64,000 nt of DNA, taken from contig NZ_CP069157.1 in assembly GCF_019243775.1 (NCBI RefSeq), positions 1,054,001 through 1,118,000 on the forward strand, read 5' to 3'. Origin of the DNA: Morganella morganii. Its GTDB lineage: Bacteria; Pseudomonadota; Gammaproteobacteria; Enterobacterales; Enterobacteriaceae. The notes beneath the pieces are model-generated. The model was not told the DNA's origin. It made no database searches and worked only from the letters and a program-made list of their open reading frames with translations. Below, in pieces: positions 28,301 through 43,077 of this stretch (position 1 is its first letter; each line of letters starts with the position of its first letter). The translations under genes and the position numbers were made by a program.

Positions 28301-28323
28301 AAGATGTAATTATTATACATCTT
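28301..28323 (-). promoter_or_regulatory. NsrR-like palindrome upstream of yecH
   Basis: Perfect arms AAGATGTA and TACATCTT flank a 7-base AT centre; the total of 23 bases equals the NsrR consensus length (AAGATG-N11-CATCTT). It lies 22-44 bases before the yecH start codon, in promoter position. Confidence 0.65.
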
Positions 28324-28380
28324 TTGATGTGCAATAGATTGCGTCAGGTCAGATTATGGTGCGAAAGGGAAGGAGACATA

Positions 28381-28408
28381 AGATAACGCCCGCGAAAGGG
28401 CGTTATCT
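28381..28408. other. Perfect hairpin between yecH and the YdcH-like gene
   Basis: AGATAACGCCC pairs with GGGCGTTATCT (11 bp) over a 6-base loop, 15 bases beyond the stop of the minus-strand YdcH-like gene. There is no T-run, so it is a weak terminator or a 3'-end stabiliser. Confidence 0.6.
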
Positions 28409-28422
28409 GACAGGGGAGAAAC

Positions 28423-28635
28423 TTACTGACACTCCGTTAAAATGCGCTGCATCTCATCTTTTACGTGCAGTTTTTCTTTTTTCAGCCGGACGACATTGTC
28501 GTTATAGCCTGCGCCGTTCGGGCCTTCAAGCTCGGCAATTTCATTATTTAACTGATGATGTTTCAGATACAGTGCGGCAAAACGAGGATTTGAATCTTTA
28601 AGCTGTGCTATAAGGGCTTGCTGATCAAGTGGCAT
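28423..28635 (-). CDS. DUF465 (YdcH-like) small protein
   Basis: 70 residues from MPLDQQALIAQLK, preceded by an excellent AGGAGG site. The pattern HHQLNNEIAELE and VVRLKKEKLHVKDEMQRIL is the two-helix, coiled-coil-like DUF465 fold. Function is unknown. The longer frame upstream lacks a ribosome site. Confidence 0.85.
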   Translation of the reverse strand: MPLDQQALIAQLKDSNPRFAALYLKHHQLNNEIAELEGPNGAGYNDNVVRLKKEKLHVKDEMQRILTECQ

Positions 28636-28958
28636 AGAACCTCCTGTTTGACGGGGAATACAGCTTTTCCAGTATAACAAATGTACGCCGGAATGCATGG
28701 GGCGTATCGTTATATCCGTGATCAAAATGGCATAAATACATCGTGATTTATTGATGGTGATGATGGCATCCGGCAGAGTTATTGGTTTAACACACTGGCA
28801 GTGGTGATTTATCTGAGATTATCTGCCATTTTGTAAGAATATTCTGTGTTTTACTCTGGCGGTGAACTAAAGATTATTATAATGTTCTTAATAGTCAGCA
28901 TGAAGATTATGAGACGATTTCATAATCAAATGTACTTATAAAACAAGGTAATTATTTG
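28636..28958 (+). promoter_or_regulatory. Promoter region of ecotin with inverted repeat
   Basis: About 320 bases without a gene. A perfect 8-bp inverted repeat, GATTATGA and TCATAATC with a 7-base spacer, lies at 28905-28927, some 31 bases before the eco ATG, where it could be an operator. No known regulator was matched. Confidence 0.45.
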
Positions 28959-29483
28959 ATGAAAAAATTGATCCTTCCTGTTATGGCCATGTTCGCTGCC
29001 GCAGGCGCTTATGCTGAAGAAGCAAAAACCACTGATATGGAGCCGCTGAAGATTGTGAAAACTGACAACGGCATGAGTGAGTTGAAACACTTCCCGCAGG
29101 CTGCGTCAGATCAGGTTCGCCATGTGATTGCCGTAGAGCCGAAAGCCGATGAAGGGCAGTACAAAATTGAGCTGGTGATCGGTAAAAAACAGATGGTGGA
29201 CTGTAACCACCAGTGGTTCGGCGGTACGCTGACACAGAAAACCGTTGATGGTTTCGGCTATGACTATTATGAGACCGGCGACTTAACCGGGCCGATGTCC
29301 ACCATGATGGGCTGCCTCAATAATGAAAAACGCGAAGCGTTTGTCAGCGCTAACCTGGGTGACGAAGCATTCGTCCGTTACAACAGCCGCCTGCCGGTTG
29401 TGGTGTACGCCCCGAAAGATGTGGAAGTAAAATACCGTATCTGGAGCACGGATAATCAGCTGCTGGATGCACCGGCCAAATAA
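28959..29483 (+). CDS. eco: Ecotin, periplasmic serine protease inhibitor
   Basis: 174 residues with a signal peptide of about 20 residues (ending AYA-EEA). Ecotin dimers inhibit trypsin-fold proteases, including neutrophil elastase. The reactive loop GPMSTMMGCLN keeps the P1 Met, and the loop disulfide partners VDCNHQ and MGC are present. The C-terminus RYNSRLPVVVYAPKDVEVKYRIW matches the dimer strand. The start is ATG 28959 after AAGGT; a TTG one codon upstream is possible. Confidence 0.94.
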   Translation: MKKLILPVMAMFAAAGAYAEEAKTTDMEPLKIVKTDNGMSELKHFPQAASDQVRHVIAVEPKADEGQYKIELVIGKKQMVDCNHQWFGGTLTQKTVDGFGYDYYETGDLTGPMSTMMGCLNNEKREAFVSANLGDEAFVRYNSRLPVVVYAPKDVEVKYRIWSTDNQLLDAPAK

Positions 29484-29503
29484 TCCGTTAATATCTGATA
29501 CAT

Positions 29504-29530
29504 AAAACACGGCGCCTGCCGTGTTTTTTG
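29504..29530 (+). terminator. eco terminator
   Basis: AAAACACGGC pairs with GCCGTGTTTT across a GCCT loop, followed by more T residues. Confidence 0.92.
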
Positions 29531-29544
29531 TTTTTTATTCGGTT

Positions 29545-29562
29545 CTGTCATCATTTCGTCGT
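29545..29562 (+). promoter_or_regulatory. Possible PhoB box of psiE
   Basis: The first half CTGTCAT is perfect; the second half after 4 bases matches 4 of 7. It lies about 60 bases before psiE, a known Pho regulon member in E. coli. Confidence 0.4.
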
Positions 29563-29621
29563 ACACTTAAACCCATACTGTTTACGGGCGTAATTGTCGT
29601 CTATCACTGAGGCTATTGATT

Positions 29622-30023
29622 ATGGAATTTCAGCCATCCCGCCAGATAGCAACTGTGCTGCAATGGGTTCTGAATATTGCACTGCTGATTTTAGGTGTGC
29701 TGCTGATTGTATTTATGGGAAAGGAAACACTGACGCTGATTAATCTGCTGTTTTCCGCGCAGGAGAAAACAACCTATCTGTTATTAGACAGTATCGTGAC
29801 CTATTTCCTCTATTTTGAATTTATTGCCTTAATTGTGAAATATTTTTCGTCGGGCTACCATTTCCCTCTGCGCTATTTTATCTATATCGGCATTACGGCG
29901 ATGGTGCGTTTAATTATTGTCGATCATTCAGATGCCAATGCGACATTCCTGCATACCCTGTCAATACTGGCGCTGACCGTGGCATTATATCTGGCAAATA
30001 CCGATAAGCTTAAACGCAGCTGA
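29622..30023 (+). CDS. psiE: Phosphate-starvation-inducible protein PsiE
   Basis: 133 residues with about four membrane helices. [42 protein letters not shown] is nearly identical to the conserved core of E. coli PsiE. Function remains unknown although phosphate control is established in E. coli. I start at the ATG 29622; a TTG two codons earlier is in frame. Confidence 0.92.
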   Translation: MEFQPSRQIATVLQWVLNIALLILGVLLIVFMGKETLTLINLLFSAQEKTTYLLLDSIVTYFLYFEFIALIVKYFSSGYHFPLRYFIYIGITAMVRLIIVDHSDANATFLHTLSILALTVALYLANTDKLKRS

Positions 30024-30030
30024 AATAACA

Positions 30031-30052
30031 TGCCCCGCTGTGACGCGGGGCA
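30031..30052. terminator. GC-rich hairpin between psiE and uspF
   Basis: TGCCCCGC pairs with GCGGGGCA over a 6-base loop in the convergent gap. T-runs on either strand are poor, so termination is plausible but not strong. Confidence 0.5.
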
Positions 30053-30072
30053 GAATAAACAGACTGACGGGA

Positions 30073-30510
30073 TCAGCGGATAACCATCACCGAGGTTTTG
30101 GCGTGACGGACAATCGTTGCGGCGGTAGAGCCGAGCAGGAATGTTGCCGCACCCGGGCGGTGAGAGCCCATCAGGATCAGGTCGGCGTTAATATCTTTGG
30201 CATAAGAGAGAATTTCGTTTTTGGCTGATCCGATAGCCGCGTGCAGGGTGTACTGACTTTCCGGCACAGCAATTCCTTTAATAATTTCTTTCAGTGCGGC
30301 AAGCGCCAGCTCAATGCGCTCTCCGGATTCCCGCATACTGACCGGCATTGAGGCGTATTCCACCCCGAAGAACATTTCCACGTTAGGGATAACGGTAAAG
30401 AAGTGGATCTTCGGATTATCAATTTTCGCCAGTGCTTCCACATGGGGCAGCATTTTGTCTGTCAGGTCATCTTCAAGAATATCAATCGGAACCAGAATCG
30501 TGTTGTACAT
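30073..30510 (-). CDS. uspF: Universal stress protein UspF type
   Basis: 145 residues, single Usp domain. The N-terminus NTILVPIDILEDDL and the C-terminal ATP-binding GSHRPGAATFLLGSTAATIVRHAKTSVMVIR (G-2x-G-9x-G-S/T type) mark an ATP-binding F/G-class protein. Such proteins aid stress survival and adhesion in E. coli. It is divergent from the CDF exporter gene across about 450 bases. Confidence 0.87.
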   Translation of the reverse strand: MYNTILVPIDILEDDLTDKMLPHVEALAKIDNPKIHFFTVIPNVEMFFGVEYASMPVSMRESGERIELALAALKEIIKGIAVPESQYTLHAAIGSAKNEILSYAKDINADLILMGSHRPGAATFLLGSTAATIVRHAKTSVMVIR

Positions 30511-30957
30511 ACAGCCTCCTGTTAACTGAAATCAGTAACAGTATGACAAAAAATGACAGCGTGTGCTGTGATCATGGCGGCAGCTTATTTAATTTGTGAA
30601 ATGAAAATAACTATCGTTTATTTTTATTATTAACAATAATAAAAAGGAGGGAATGAATTAAAGAGAATAATGATAACGTCATCAGTGACGGGGAATGAAA
30701 GAAGCCGTTTTAAAAGCGATAAGAATAATGATTCTCAGTTATAAAAATCAAATAAAATCATAAAATTGGAGACGTGAAAAAAATATTGTGGCATACTGCG
30801 GGCGCTGAATTAATATTCTGATTTAACCTTATTAATTGTAATTCTTTATTTCCTGTTCAGAAAGAACGGCATTAATCCGTTTGCTGAACTATAATGATCA
30901 CGATCCACAGCATGTATTTGCTTTGTATTAACCACAAAAATAATGTGGAATTAAATT
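30511..30957. promoter_or_regulatory. uspF-CDF divergent region with Fur-like site
   Basis: AT-rich. At 30718-30736 GATAAGAATAATGATTCTC matches 15 of 19 bases of the Fur consensus, with symmetric AGAAT/ATTCT arms. It is about 220 bases from the exporter start, so promoter assignment is uncertain. An additional GATAAC-type hexamer lies near 30672. Confidence 0.45.
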
Positions 30958-31905
30958 ATGTCCAATATACCTGCACAGGCGGATGAAACCGCAGAAAACA
31001 GCGCGAATATCAGCCGTGAGATAAAATTCGCGGCCGCGAAAAAAAGTACCTGGGTCAGCGTCTGGGTGAATACCCTGTTGTCTGCATGGCAGATAGTGGC
31101 GGGTATTTTCTCGCACTCACAGGGGCTGATTGCTGACGGGGTTCATACTCTGTCTGACCTTATCGCTGATTTTGTGGTGCTGATTGCCAACCGCGGCAGC
31201 CGTAAAGCGCCGGATGAAGAACACCCTTACGGCCATTTCCGCTATGAGAATGTGGCATCACTGGTTCTGGGCGTGCTGCTGCTGGTCGTCAGCGGCGGGA
31301 TGCTGTGGACCGCCGGTTCACGGATTATGTCGCCGGAAACGATTCCCGAAGTGCACTCGCTGGCGTTGTATGTCGCGCTGCTGGCACTGCTGGCGAAAGA
31401 GGGCCTGTTCCGCTATATGCTGCATGTGGCGCGCAAAGTGAAATCCAATATGCTGGAAGCCAATGCCTGGCATGCCCGTTCGGATGCGGCATCATCGCTG
31501 GTGGTGGCCATCGGTATTACCGGCAGTCTGATGGGGTATAAAATTCTGGACCCGATCGCAGCGCTGGTGGTCGGGCTGTTTATTCTGCGCATGGGGGTGA
31601 AATTTACCCTGCAGTCTCTCCAGGATTTAATGGATCGCGGTGCGGATGAAGAAACCATCGCCAAAATCACGCAGTCTGTGATGGATACCCCGGGGGTGGA
31701 AGGGGTTCATGATCTGAAAACCCGTAAGTCCGGCGATTATCTGCTGGTGGATGTCCATATTGAAATTGATGAAAACCTGACGGTTAAAGAAGGGCATGAT
31801 ATCGCTATTGCAGCGGAAATGAATATCCGCCGTGACCCGCAGGTGCTGAGTGTGATGACGCATATTGATCCCGCCCAGTCCGTCCGGGCCGGGCTGACAA
31901 CCTGA
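30958..31905 (+). CDS. Cation diffusion facilitator (CDF) metal exporter
   Basis: 315 residues with six predicted helices. Metal-site motifs are DGVHTLSDLIAD in helix 2 and HARSDAASS in helix 5, plus HPYGHFRYEN after helix 2 and a C-terminal cytosolic domain (VMDTPGVEGVHDLKTRKSGDYLLVDVHIEID). It exports a divalent metal in exchange for protons. The HxxxD-type sites differ from the all-Asp site of E. coli FieF, so zinc or manganese are as likely as iron. The Fur-like box upstream is the only hint towards iron. Confidence 0.88.
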   Translation: MSNIPAQADETAENSANISREIKFAAAKKSTWVSVWVNTLLSAWQIVAGIFSHSQGLIADGVHTLSDLIADFVVLIANRGSRKAPDEEHPYGHFRYENVASLVLGVLLLVVSGGMLWTAGSRIMSPETIPEVHSLALYVALLALLAKEGLFRYMLHVARKVKSNMLEANAWHARSDAASSLVVAIGITGSLMGYKILDPIAALVVGLFILRMGVKFTLQSLQDLMDRGADEETIAKITQSVMDTPGVEGVHDLKTRKSGDYLLVDVHIEIDENLTVKEGHDIAIAAEMNIRRDPQVLSVMTHIDPAQSVRAGLTT

Positions 31906-32035
31906 TTATTATCTTCTGACAGAATTACCGTGGCGGGGATGAACCTGCCACGGTGATTCTGTTATTAGTTGCACCTGTAGCCGGTTTAATTAGAATAGCG
32001 TACATAATTACATTAATGGGCAGAACACTGCAGGT

Positions 32036-32908
32036 ATGATGAAATTCCGGGGATGGGAAAAATGCAGCTTCAGTGACTATGAAGCCTGCTGTGAAAAGTT
32101 TGGTTATAATGCGGAAACCTCACCGCACTATATTAAGTTCGCCATGGAGCAGGGCGTTGAACCGGATTTCTACGCTTACACAAAAAAAGGCGTTATTGAA
32201 GGTGCTGTCTGCACAGATAACGGCTGGCTGGCAAACGACAATAATAACCCCGCAAACCGCCTGAAGTGGATGTATTTCCCCCGCTACTCCATCCTGCTGC
32301 CTTTTAATAAAAATATTAAATGTTTTCTGCCGTTTAAAACCAAATCCCTGAGTACAGAATGCCGTCAGTTTTATAACAGCTCATTTTCGCTGTTTTCCCG
32401 GCGTCATGTGGCCGTTTCAAAAGATCTGTCTGCTTTTTCTTCCAAAACCAGAGTCACCCGGAAAAAAGAGATCCGTAAATTTATGGCTGATGGCGGGACA
32501 TTTGAAAATGTCAGCACGGCCGGACCGGATTTTTTATTTGAAACCTACTTCCGGTTATATGCCGACCGGCGGGGGCATGAGGTGGAGAACGATCCGGTTA
32601 TCCGCGCACTTTTTCATCATTGCTATAATAACTTTTTCGGGGAAATTGCGTTTTTGGACGGTAAAGCAGTGGGTATTCAGTTATTGCTTTCCACACCGTC
32701 AAAGCGGGGAACATTTATTGATTTTCTGAACATCGGCTACGATATGAATTTACGCAAATATTCTATCGGCACGATGCTGATGTGGCGCAATCTCTGCCTG
32801 ACAGCAGAATTGCCCGCACCGGTGACCTATTCTTACGGCATGATGTCCGGGGAGTATAAAGCCCGCTGGTGTGACCCGGTCAGTATTGGTCGTTCCATTA
32901 CCTTCTGA
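32036..32908 (+). CDS. Mig-14 family protein (antimicrobial peptide resistance)
   Basis: 290 residues resembling Salmonella Mig-14, an inner-membrane-associated GNAT-fold protein needed for resistance to cathelicidins and for late infection. Shared features as I recall them are FSDYEACCEKFG near the start, ILLPFNKNIKCFLPFKTKSLS, SKTRVTRKKEIRKFMADGG, FGEIAFLDGKAVGIQLL, IGTMLMWRN and the terminal KARWCDPVSIGRSITF. No PhoP box was found upstream. It stands alone between a CDF exporter and ghrB, with its own terminator, suggesting a horizontally gained single-gene insert. The exact start (32036 or 32039) is unsure. Confidence 0.85.
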   Translation: MMKFRGWEKCSFSDYEACCEKFGYNAETSPHYIKFAMEQGVEPDFYAYTKKGVIEGAVCTDNGWLANDNNNPANRLKWMYFPRYSILLPFNKNIKCFLPFKTKSLSTECRQFYNSSFSLFSRRHVAVSKDLSAFSSKTRVTRKKEIRKFMADGGTFENVSTAGPDFLFETYFRLYADRRGHEVENDPVIRALFHHCYNNFFGEIAFLDGKAVGIQLLLSTPSKRGTFIDFLNIGYDMNLRKYSIGTMLMWRNLCLTAELPAPVTYSYGMMSGEYKARWCDPVSIGRSITF

Positions 32909-32916
32909 CGGAAAAT

Positions 32917-32947
32917 ACAGACGGCTTTACATACCCGTCTGTGTTTT
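32917..32947 (+). terminator. Terminator after the mig-14-like gene
   Basis: ACAGACGG pairs with CCGTCTGT across a 10-base loop and is followed by GTTTTT. Confidence 0.82.
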
Positions 32948-33147
32948 TATAAAGAACTGCGGGAAAGGCGGACAAACCGGCCCTGTTTATCCCGGTGCAG
33001 AGAATAGAGCGCTTTTTTATCCCGCGCGGATAACCAGATTTCATCCTGTCCCTGATCCTGCGTCCGGTAAAGATAATAACCGGCATTATTCAGGTAATTT
33101 TTCAGTGGTGCACAATCCCGTGCATCATGAAAAACAACACTGCTCAT
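32947..33147 (-). CDS. Hypothetical small protein
   Basis: 66 residues, MSSVVFHDARDCAPLKNYL at the start, with a plausible small alpha/beta composition (GYYLYRTQDQGQDEIWLSARDKKALYSLHRDKQGRFVRL). It fills a convergent gap after the mig-14-like terminator. The ribosome site is weak (GAAGGG is far upstream). I do not recognise it. It is likely real because of length and codon use but unproven. Confidence 0.45.
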   Translation of the reverse strand: MSSVVFHDARDCAPLKNYLNNAGYYLYRTQDQGQDEIWLSARDKKALYSLHRDKQGRFVRLSRSSL

Positions 33148-33375
33148 TTCAGAAACCGACCCTTCTGTCGGGATATACTCAAACTGATAATTCTCTGAGA
33201 TCCGCGGCGCATTCCGTATTCCGGAATAGTGTGCTACAGATAGAACTATATCAGCGATGAATACTATCGTATTTATCTGATAATTATGGAAATTAACATT
33301 TATCCGGGAAGGGCGGAAATAGCAGAGACAGCAGATTATCCGTCAGAGATAACCTGCTGTGTACAGACGGGATAA

Positions 33376-34353
33376 TTACTGTTGCTGAGCCTGCGGATTG
33401 ACGCAATTCTGACTGACATCCCCTTTCAGGGCACGCAGTACATTATCCGCAGCACAGGCAGCCATCGCATAGCGGGTTTCATGGGTGGCGGAGCCGATAT
33501 GCGGCATCAGTACTACATTATCCAGTGACAGCAGCGGTGAATCCGGCGGCAGCGGCTCCTGTTCAAAAACATCCAGCCCGGCGGCGAGGATCGTTTTATC
33601 TTTCAGCGCCTGTGCCAGTGCGGCTTCGTCGATCACGGCACCGCGCCCGATATTGACCAGAATGGCACTGCGTTTCATTTTTTCAAACTGTTCGCGGCCG
33701 AATAAATGGCGGGTTTCCGCCGTCAGCGGCAGGGTGATACAGACAAAATCTGACTCTGCCAACAGGGCATTCAGTGAACGGTATTCCGCCTGATACGCTT
33801 TTTCGGTTTTTTCATGGCGGGAGCGGGCATTGTAGAGCACTTTCATGCCGAATCCGCAGTGCGCCCGGCGCGCCAGTGCATCACCGATGCGGCCCATGCC
33901 GGCAATTCCCATCGTTTTATGGTGGACGTCACAGCCGTACCAGTCCGGCGTGATACTTTCTGTCCACTCGCCGCGTTTCACCCGCTCTGAGCTGATGATC
34001 ATTTTCCGTGCAGTCGCCAGCACCAGTGCCATCGTGGCATCGGCAACGGTTTCGGTCAGGACATCCGGGGTATGCATCAGCACCACATTCCGTGCACTGA
34101 GGGCAGAGACATCAAAATTGTCATAACCGACGGTGATGGTGGAAGCCACCCGCAGTTTCGGGGCCATCGCCAGGAAACGGGCATCAATTTTCCCGCCGGA
34201 GCCGAGGATAGCATCCGCTCCGGCCAGCAGCGGTTTTACTGACGGGTCAATGTCCGGATCAATTTCCGCCACGCGGTGAACATCGCACTCAGCGGACAAA
34301 CGGGTGAGGATATCGTCAGGAATATCGCGGTAAACAAGAACGGATGGTTTCAT
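33376..34353 (-). CDS. ghrB: Glyoxylate/hydroxypyruvate reductase B (GhrB)
   Basis: 325 residues, D-2-hydroxyacid dehydrogenase family; reduces glyoxylate, hydroxypyruvate and 2-ketogluconate. The Rossmann motif is [22 protein letters not shown] (GxGxxG), substrate Arg in NIGRGAVID, Glu in [12 protein letters not shown] and catalytic His in [26 protein letters not shown] matches the E. coli start, so I use 34353, where GAGG is best spaced; the frame is open further upstream but that part is not homologous. It is divergent from the NCS2 permease. Confidence 0.93.
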   Translation of the reverse strand: MKPSVLVYRDIPDDILTRLSAECDVHRVAEIDPDIDPSVKPLLAGADAILGSGGKIDARFLAMAPKLRVASTITVGYDNFDVSALSARNVVLMHTPDVLTETVADATMALVLATARKMIISSERVKRGEWTESITPDWYGCDVHHKTMGIAGMGRIGDALARRAHCGFGMKVLYNARSRHEKTEKAYQAEYRSLNALLAESDFVCITLPLTAETRHLFGREQFEKMKRSAILVNIGRGAVIDEAALAQALKDKTILAAGLDVFEQEPLPPDSPLLSLDNVVLMPHIGSATHETRYAMAACAADNVLRALKGDVSQNCVNPQAQQQ

Positions 34354-34461
34354 CATGACCTCTCTGAGTGAAAAACTCACAAAATAATCTCTCTTTGATA
34401 GTATGATCATTATCACTATATTAAAAATAAATCTGACACTGCATCCAAAAGGCGTTACCCC

Positions 34462-35766
34462 ATGATAAAAATGCAAAAAAGCCACTGGCTGTCCGGCTTT
34501 CAGTGGTATTTCTTTATTTTCTGCAATACGGTACTGATCCCGCCGACACTGCAATCTGCGTTTCATCTTTCTGACGCCGCCACACTGACTATCACACAAT
34601 ACAGTTTTATCGCCACCGCGCTCGGCAGCCTGGTGCAGGTGTTTACCGGCCACCAGCGTGCGATTATGGAAGGGCCGACCGGCCTGTGGTGGGCTACCAT
34701 TCTGGGGATCGCTGTGGCGGAAGCCTCTTTCGGGACTTCTGCGGGTGTGACCGGCGCAAACCTTGCTATCGGGATTGCCTGTGCGGGACTTATCACGTTG
34801 GTGATTGGCTTTACCGGCGCAGGAGCCCGTATCGCCCGGATTTTTAACCCGGCGGTGATGGCAGTGTTTATGTTTATGATAGGCGCGCAGCTGGTCTCCA
34901 TTTTCCTGAAAGGGATGCTGGGACTGCCGTTCGGTATCATGCCGCCGGATGCCACCGTGAATTACCCGGTCTTTTTCCTGGCGCTGGTAACGCTGATCCT
35001 GGTGCTGGGCGTGATTGTGTATGCCCCGGTATCCGTGGCCAAATATGCGCTGCTGATTGGCGTGTTGCTGGGCTGGGGAGCTTATGTGCTGCTGTTTTCC
35101 CCGCCGGGACGAGATGTGGCATCCGCATCATGGGAATTTCTGCCGCTCGGCAGCACTGACGGGTTTGAATTCCGCTGGGGCGTGATTATCACCTGTATCC
35201 TGACCGGGCTTCTGAATATCAGTAATACCTTCGGTGCCATCCGTTCGACGGATGTGTTTTACATGGATAAACTGCAGGAGAATAATGTCCTGTTCCGGCG
35301 CAGCTTTATTGTCACCGGCTCGGTGACACTGCTGACCGCGCCGCTGGCAGTGGTGCCGTTTGCACCGTTTGTCTCCTCGGTGGGATTAATCACCCAGACC
35401 AATGACAGCAGCCGGACATCCCTGGTGGTCGGCAGTGTGCTGTTTCTGCTGATGGGGCTGATCCCGCCGGTGACACTTTTCTTCAGCGGATTGCCGCTCG
35501 CCATCGGCAGTGCCGTGATGCTGGCAACTTACCTGCCGCTGATGTTCTCCTCGCTGGCTTTCGTGGATAAAATTTCCCTGAATGCACGTAATATTTACCG
35601 GCTGGCGCTCCCGCTGTTTGTCGGCATTTTCCTGATCAATCCGCCTGCCGTCTTTATCAGCGACCTGCCGGTGCTGCTGCGCCCGATGCTGGGGAACGGC
35701 ATGCTGGTGGCAATTTTGCTGGCGGTGTTGTCAGAAAGCCTGGTGCGCTGGGATAAGGTAAAGTAG
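34462..35766 (+). CDS. ybbY: NCS2 family purine/xanthine permease (YbbY-like)
   Basis: 434 residues with 12-14 membrane helices. [55 protein letters not shown] and [19 protein letters not shown] closely follow E. coli YbbY, a putative purine permease in the allantoin region. Here the neighbour is ghrB, whose substrate glyoxylate is an end product of purine ring breakdown, a suggestive but unproven link. Confidence 0.87.
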   Translation: MIKMQKSHWLSGFQWYFFIFCNTVLIPPTLQSAFHLSDAATLTITQYSFIATALGSLVQVFTGHQRAIMEGPTGLWWATILGIAVAEASFGTSAGVTGANLAIGIACAGLITLVIGFTGAGARIARIFNPAVMAVFMFMIGAQLVSIFLKGMLGLPFGIMPPDATVNYPVFFLALVTLILVLGVIVYAPVSVAKYALLIGVLLGWGAYVLLFSPPGRDVASASWEFLPLGSTDGFEFRWGVIITCILTGLLNISNTFGAIRSTDVFYMDKLQENNVLFRRSFIVTGSVTLLTAPLAVVPFAPFVSSVGLITQTNDSSRTSLVVGSVLFLLMGLIPPVTLFFSGLPLAIGSAVMLATYLPLMFSSLAFVDKISLNARNIYRLALPLFVGIFLINPPAVFISDLPVLLRPMLGNGMLVAILLAVLSESLVRWDKVK

Positions 35767-35860
35767 GGCAATACTGCGGCATTTTTCCGGATGCGCGGGA
35801 AACTGTGATAGACTTTGTGTCTGTTCCGGCTCCGGAAAATGCACTGACAAAAGGATATTT

Positions 35861-36361
35861 ATGACGCACAAACTCTGGCTGGCAACCGCACTGCTCCCGA
35901 TTTTGCTCAGCGGTTGTGCCGCGCCTCTGCCACCGGCGCAGACGCAGGAAAACTGCCCGGATTTCACCGGTGTTTATCAGCTGCCGCTGCAGGGGGAATC
36001 ACAGAGTATTGCCCTGACATTGCTGGATAAATCCACTAATCAGTATGGTGTGGGCGTGAAGGACAAAAACGGCGTTGATCATTTCACCTCGCGTCCGTAT
36101 CAGGGCGATATGGTGCGGATGGATAAAAAAGAGATGAACGGCCAACTGGCATGCAGTGTGATGATTGACCAGGTGGGGCTGATTAAGCAGGTTGAAAAAG
36201 GTGGCCCGATGCCGGGCTTCCCGGGGATTGCCCGCAACGATGATATTAAAATGGCCACCGGCTATGCGTTGTTTATTTTCAGCCCGCAGGGAATCGATTT
36301 TATTAATCTGATCAAAACTTCCGACACAGTACCGATGGAGTTGCAGCCGCCGCGTTACTGA
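35861..36361 (+). CDS. Putative lipoprotein
   Basis: 166 residues. The signal peptide ends in the lipobox LLSGC, predicting lipidation at Cys19 after a hydrophobic stretch (about 5-17). The mature part, starting AAPLPPAQTQENCPDFTGVYQLPLQ, is a small beta-rich domain I do not recognise. The residue after the lipidated Cys is Ala, so outer-membrane sorting is expected. A hairpin repeat follows its stop. Confidence 0.8.
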   Translation: MTHKLWLATALLPILLSGCAAPLPPAQTQENCPDFTGVYQLPLQGESQSIALTLLDKSTNQYGVGVKDKNGVDHFTSRPYQGDMVRMDKKEMNGQLACSVMIDQVGLIKQVEKGGPMPGFPGIARNDDIKMATGYALFIFSPQGIDFINLIKTSDTVPMELQPPRY

Positions 36362-36383
36362 GCTGGTTTTAATGTAAAAGGGG

Positions 36384-36482
36384 GGTAACCGGCAGAGAAA
36401 TGAAAAGCATGCGAGCCATGGATGGCGAGCCTGAGCGTACAGGGACCGTATTTACAGCGACTTTTCATTTTTGCCGGTTACC
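36384..36482 (+). repeat. Dispersed hairpin repeat, copy 1
   Basis: A 99-base element in the convergent gap after the lipoprotein gene. Outer arms GGTAACCGGCA and TGCCGGTTACC pair, continuing into TGAAAAG and CTTTTCA. Its core carries CCATGGATGG and GTACAGGGA. The core is nearly identical to the copy at 57759 and related to that at 51509. Confidence 0.85.
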
Positions 36483-36545
36483 ACCGGAGTCACCGGACTA
36501 TCAGAAATAATATACCCCGGTCTGTCAGGGGATTCTCTGAGCACA

Positions 36546-36574
36546 ATAAAAAAGCCACCGTCCGGTGGCTTTTC
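36546..36574 (-). terminator. Terminator of the APC permease gene
   Basis: On the minus strand AAGCCACCG pairs with CGGTGGCTT across a two-base loop and runs into six T residues. Confidence 0.88.
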
Positions 36575-36590
36575 AGTATCTGCAGGATAA

Positions 36591-41616
<5,026 letters not shown>

Positions 41617-41647
41617 CTATCGGATGAGATCAATCATTAACGGGATA

Positions 41648-41666
41648 TTAGTAAAAATTTTACTAA
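41648..41666 (-). promoter_or_regulatory. Predicted EbgR operator of ebgA
   Basis: TTAGTAAAAATTTTACTAA is a perfect 19-base palindrome centred on one A, 67 bases before the ebgA start. A weaker GTAAA-T-TTTAC palindrome lies at 41781-41791. Confidence 0.78.
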
Positions 41667-41845
41667 AAACTATAGAGTAAAACTAAGATGTTTAACCTGA
41701 TCACATAATCCGTACAACAGCGGCACAATCTTGTGAGCTGAAACGCTAAATTGTGTAAAAGGCAGTCATCTTTGCAGAAGGTAAATTTTACTGAAAGAAA
41801 AACGGCTGCCTTTCCGGCAGCCGTCAGAATCTTACGGAGGGGGTA

Positions 41846-42986
<1,141 letters not shown>

Positions 42987-43077
42987 GACTCAAAAACTAT
43001 TCATGGTTAGAATCTTCCCCGTCCTCACGTTATACTTTGGTTTTCTCTGAATACATTACAAAGCCTGAGAGGTATAT

